Source: Takifugu bimaculatus
Lineage: Eukaryota > Chordata > Actinopteri > Tetraodontiformes > Tetraodontidae
Length of the DNA: 64,000 bases
Reading direction: 5' to 3'
Assembly: GCA_004026145.2 (NCBI GenBank)
Contig: CP034991.1
Span: forward strand, 1,892,134-1,956,133
The notes under the pieces were generated by a model. It saw only the letters and a program-made list of their open reading frames with translations, was not told the origin of the DNA and searched no databases. Of this stretch, positions 63,504 to 64,000 are shown piece after piece (the first letter of the stretch is position 1; the number at the start of each line of letters is the position of its first letter). Made by a program: the position numbers and the translations under genes.

Positions 63504-63539
<36 letters not shown>

Positions 63540-63755
63540 CTGTTGCAATCTTCATAATTCACGAAAGAGAGAAGGTTTAGAATTCCACAGTTTGCTCCTA
63601 ACTTCATAGTATTCTCTTGTATAATGACCATTTTAGTTTCTGATATTCTTCACAGCTTTACTGTGGTCAGTGTGATCACACCGGTTTGACCTCTGCACCC
63701 AATTAGGTCCAAATGTGCAAAGCAGGACTTCAAACTTGGTAGAACCTAAAAAACA
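62508..63755 (+). repeat. Segmental duplication, copy B
   Basis: Shorter direct copy of 48069-50730 (correspondence given there). It lacks two internal blocks present in copy A. Between about 63430 and 63600 it has unrelated DNA, including a palindrome and a (CA)n run, in place of roughly 0.9 kb of copy A. It lies about 0.9 kb after the vsig8 stop. Confidence 0.9.
63478..63537. repeat. 12-bp perfect palindrome arms plus (AC)n
   Basis: CATCTATTCATC (63478-63489) and GATGAATAGATG (63492-63503) form a perfect stem with a 2-base loop, directly followed by an AC dinucleotide run (63505-63537). Confidence 0.9.
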
Positions 63756-64000
63756 AAGACAGTATTTTAACACACTGACTCATCTTGCTGGATGTTTATG
63801 GCAGCGTGCTCGTCTAATAAGAAGCACAGTGTCTTCCCTTTACAATTGTTGGGGTTACGTACTATTTTACGACACATTGGTTTATGTAGCAGATGTTCAA
63901 CGGCCTCTGCCTCATGTTTGATGGTGCTGAAGCGATTTGGGTACCGTATTTGTCAGAATACAAAGCTGGTCCTTGAAAAAGGAATGTTGTACAATAGTAG
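63756..64000. other. Right edge, nothing recognised
   Basis: Non-coding sequence after the duplication; the short open frame at 63715-63921 has no recognisable content. Confidence 0.5.

Noticed and set aside
1..64000. CRISPR arrays, operons, phage or prokaryotic systems
   Set aside because: The window is vertebrate genomic DNA; the tandem repeats present are microsatellites without spacers.

Overview
This window reads as teleost fish genomic DNA, probably from a ray-finned fish with fairly short introns. The coding regions are split into small exons with GT-AG junctions. The proteins they encode are vertebrate-specific families. The interspersed repeats are of fish-typical kinds: two Tc1-like families, a non-LTR element with a GGAT-type tail, a hAT-type MITE, and many (CA)n tracts. 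No bacterial genes, rRNA, tRNA or CRISPR array were seen.

Three protein-coding genes are supported. (1) Plus strand, 250-8613: the last seven coding exons of adamts3, a procollagen N-proteinase-type ADAMTS protease. They cover the end of the spacer, three C-terminal thrombospondin repeats, the PLAC domain and a divergent basic tail, followed by a 3'UTR of about 2.4-2.7 kb. (2) Minus strand, 25273-32705: a complete three-exon neuropeptide FF receptor 2 (npffr2), a 426-residue class A GPCR, with its 5'UTR apparently on further exons upstream. (3) Plus strand, 58595-61603: a complete seven-exon vsig8-like gene, a two-Ig-domain type I membrane protein of the CTX/JAM-like group (365 residues), with a recognisable TATA promoter and a 5'UTR exon at about 58.33-58.44 kb.

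Layout: 1-11.3 kb is the adamts3 3' end. 11.3-24.8 kb is intergenic DNA holding a clean hAT MITE (17650-18110, perfect 8-bp target duplication) and degraded repeats. 24.8-32.7 kb is npffr2, whose introns carry a Tc1-like fragment, a LINE fragment and a second Tc1-like remnant. 32.7-58.3 kb is mostly non-coding DNA with a GC-richer CRE/TATA-containing patch near 38.4 kb, simple repeats, a LINE 3' end at 54 kb and one copy of a segmental duplication (48.07-50.73 kb). 58.3-61.9 kb is vsig8. 62.2-64 kb holds a repeat fragment and the second copy of the duplication.

adamts3 and npffr2 face each other tail to tail, the same arrangement as ADAMTS3/NPFFR2 on human 4q13.3, which supports both identifications. 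The three genes do not form a pathway. They are an extracellular protease, a neuropeptide receptor and an adhesion-type Ig protein. The most interesting unexplained structure is the duplicated non-coding block: a core of about 0.53 kb is almost identical between copies 14 kb apart, while the surrounding homologous DNA has diverged and suffered large indels.
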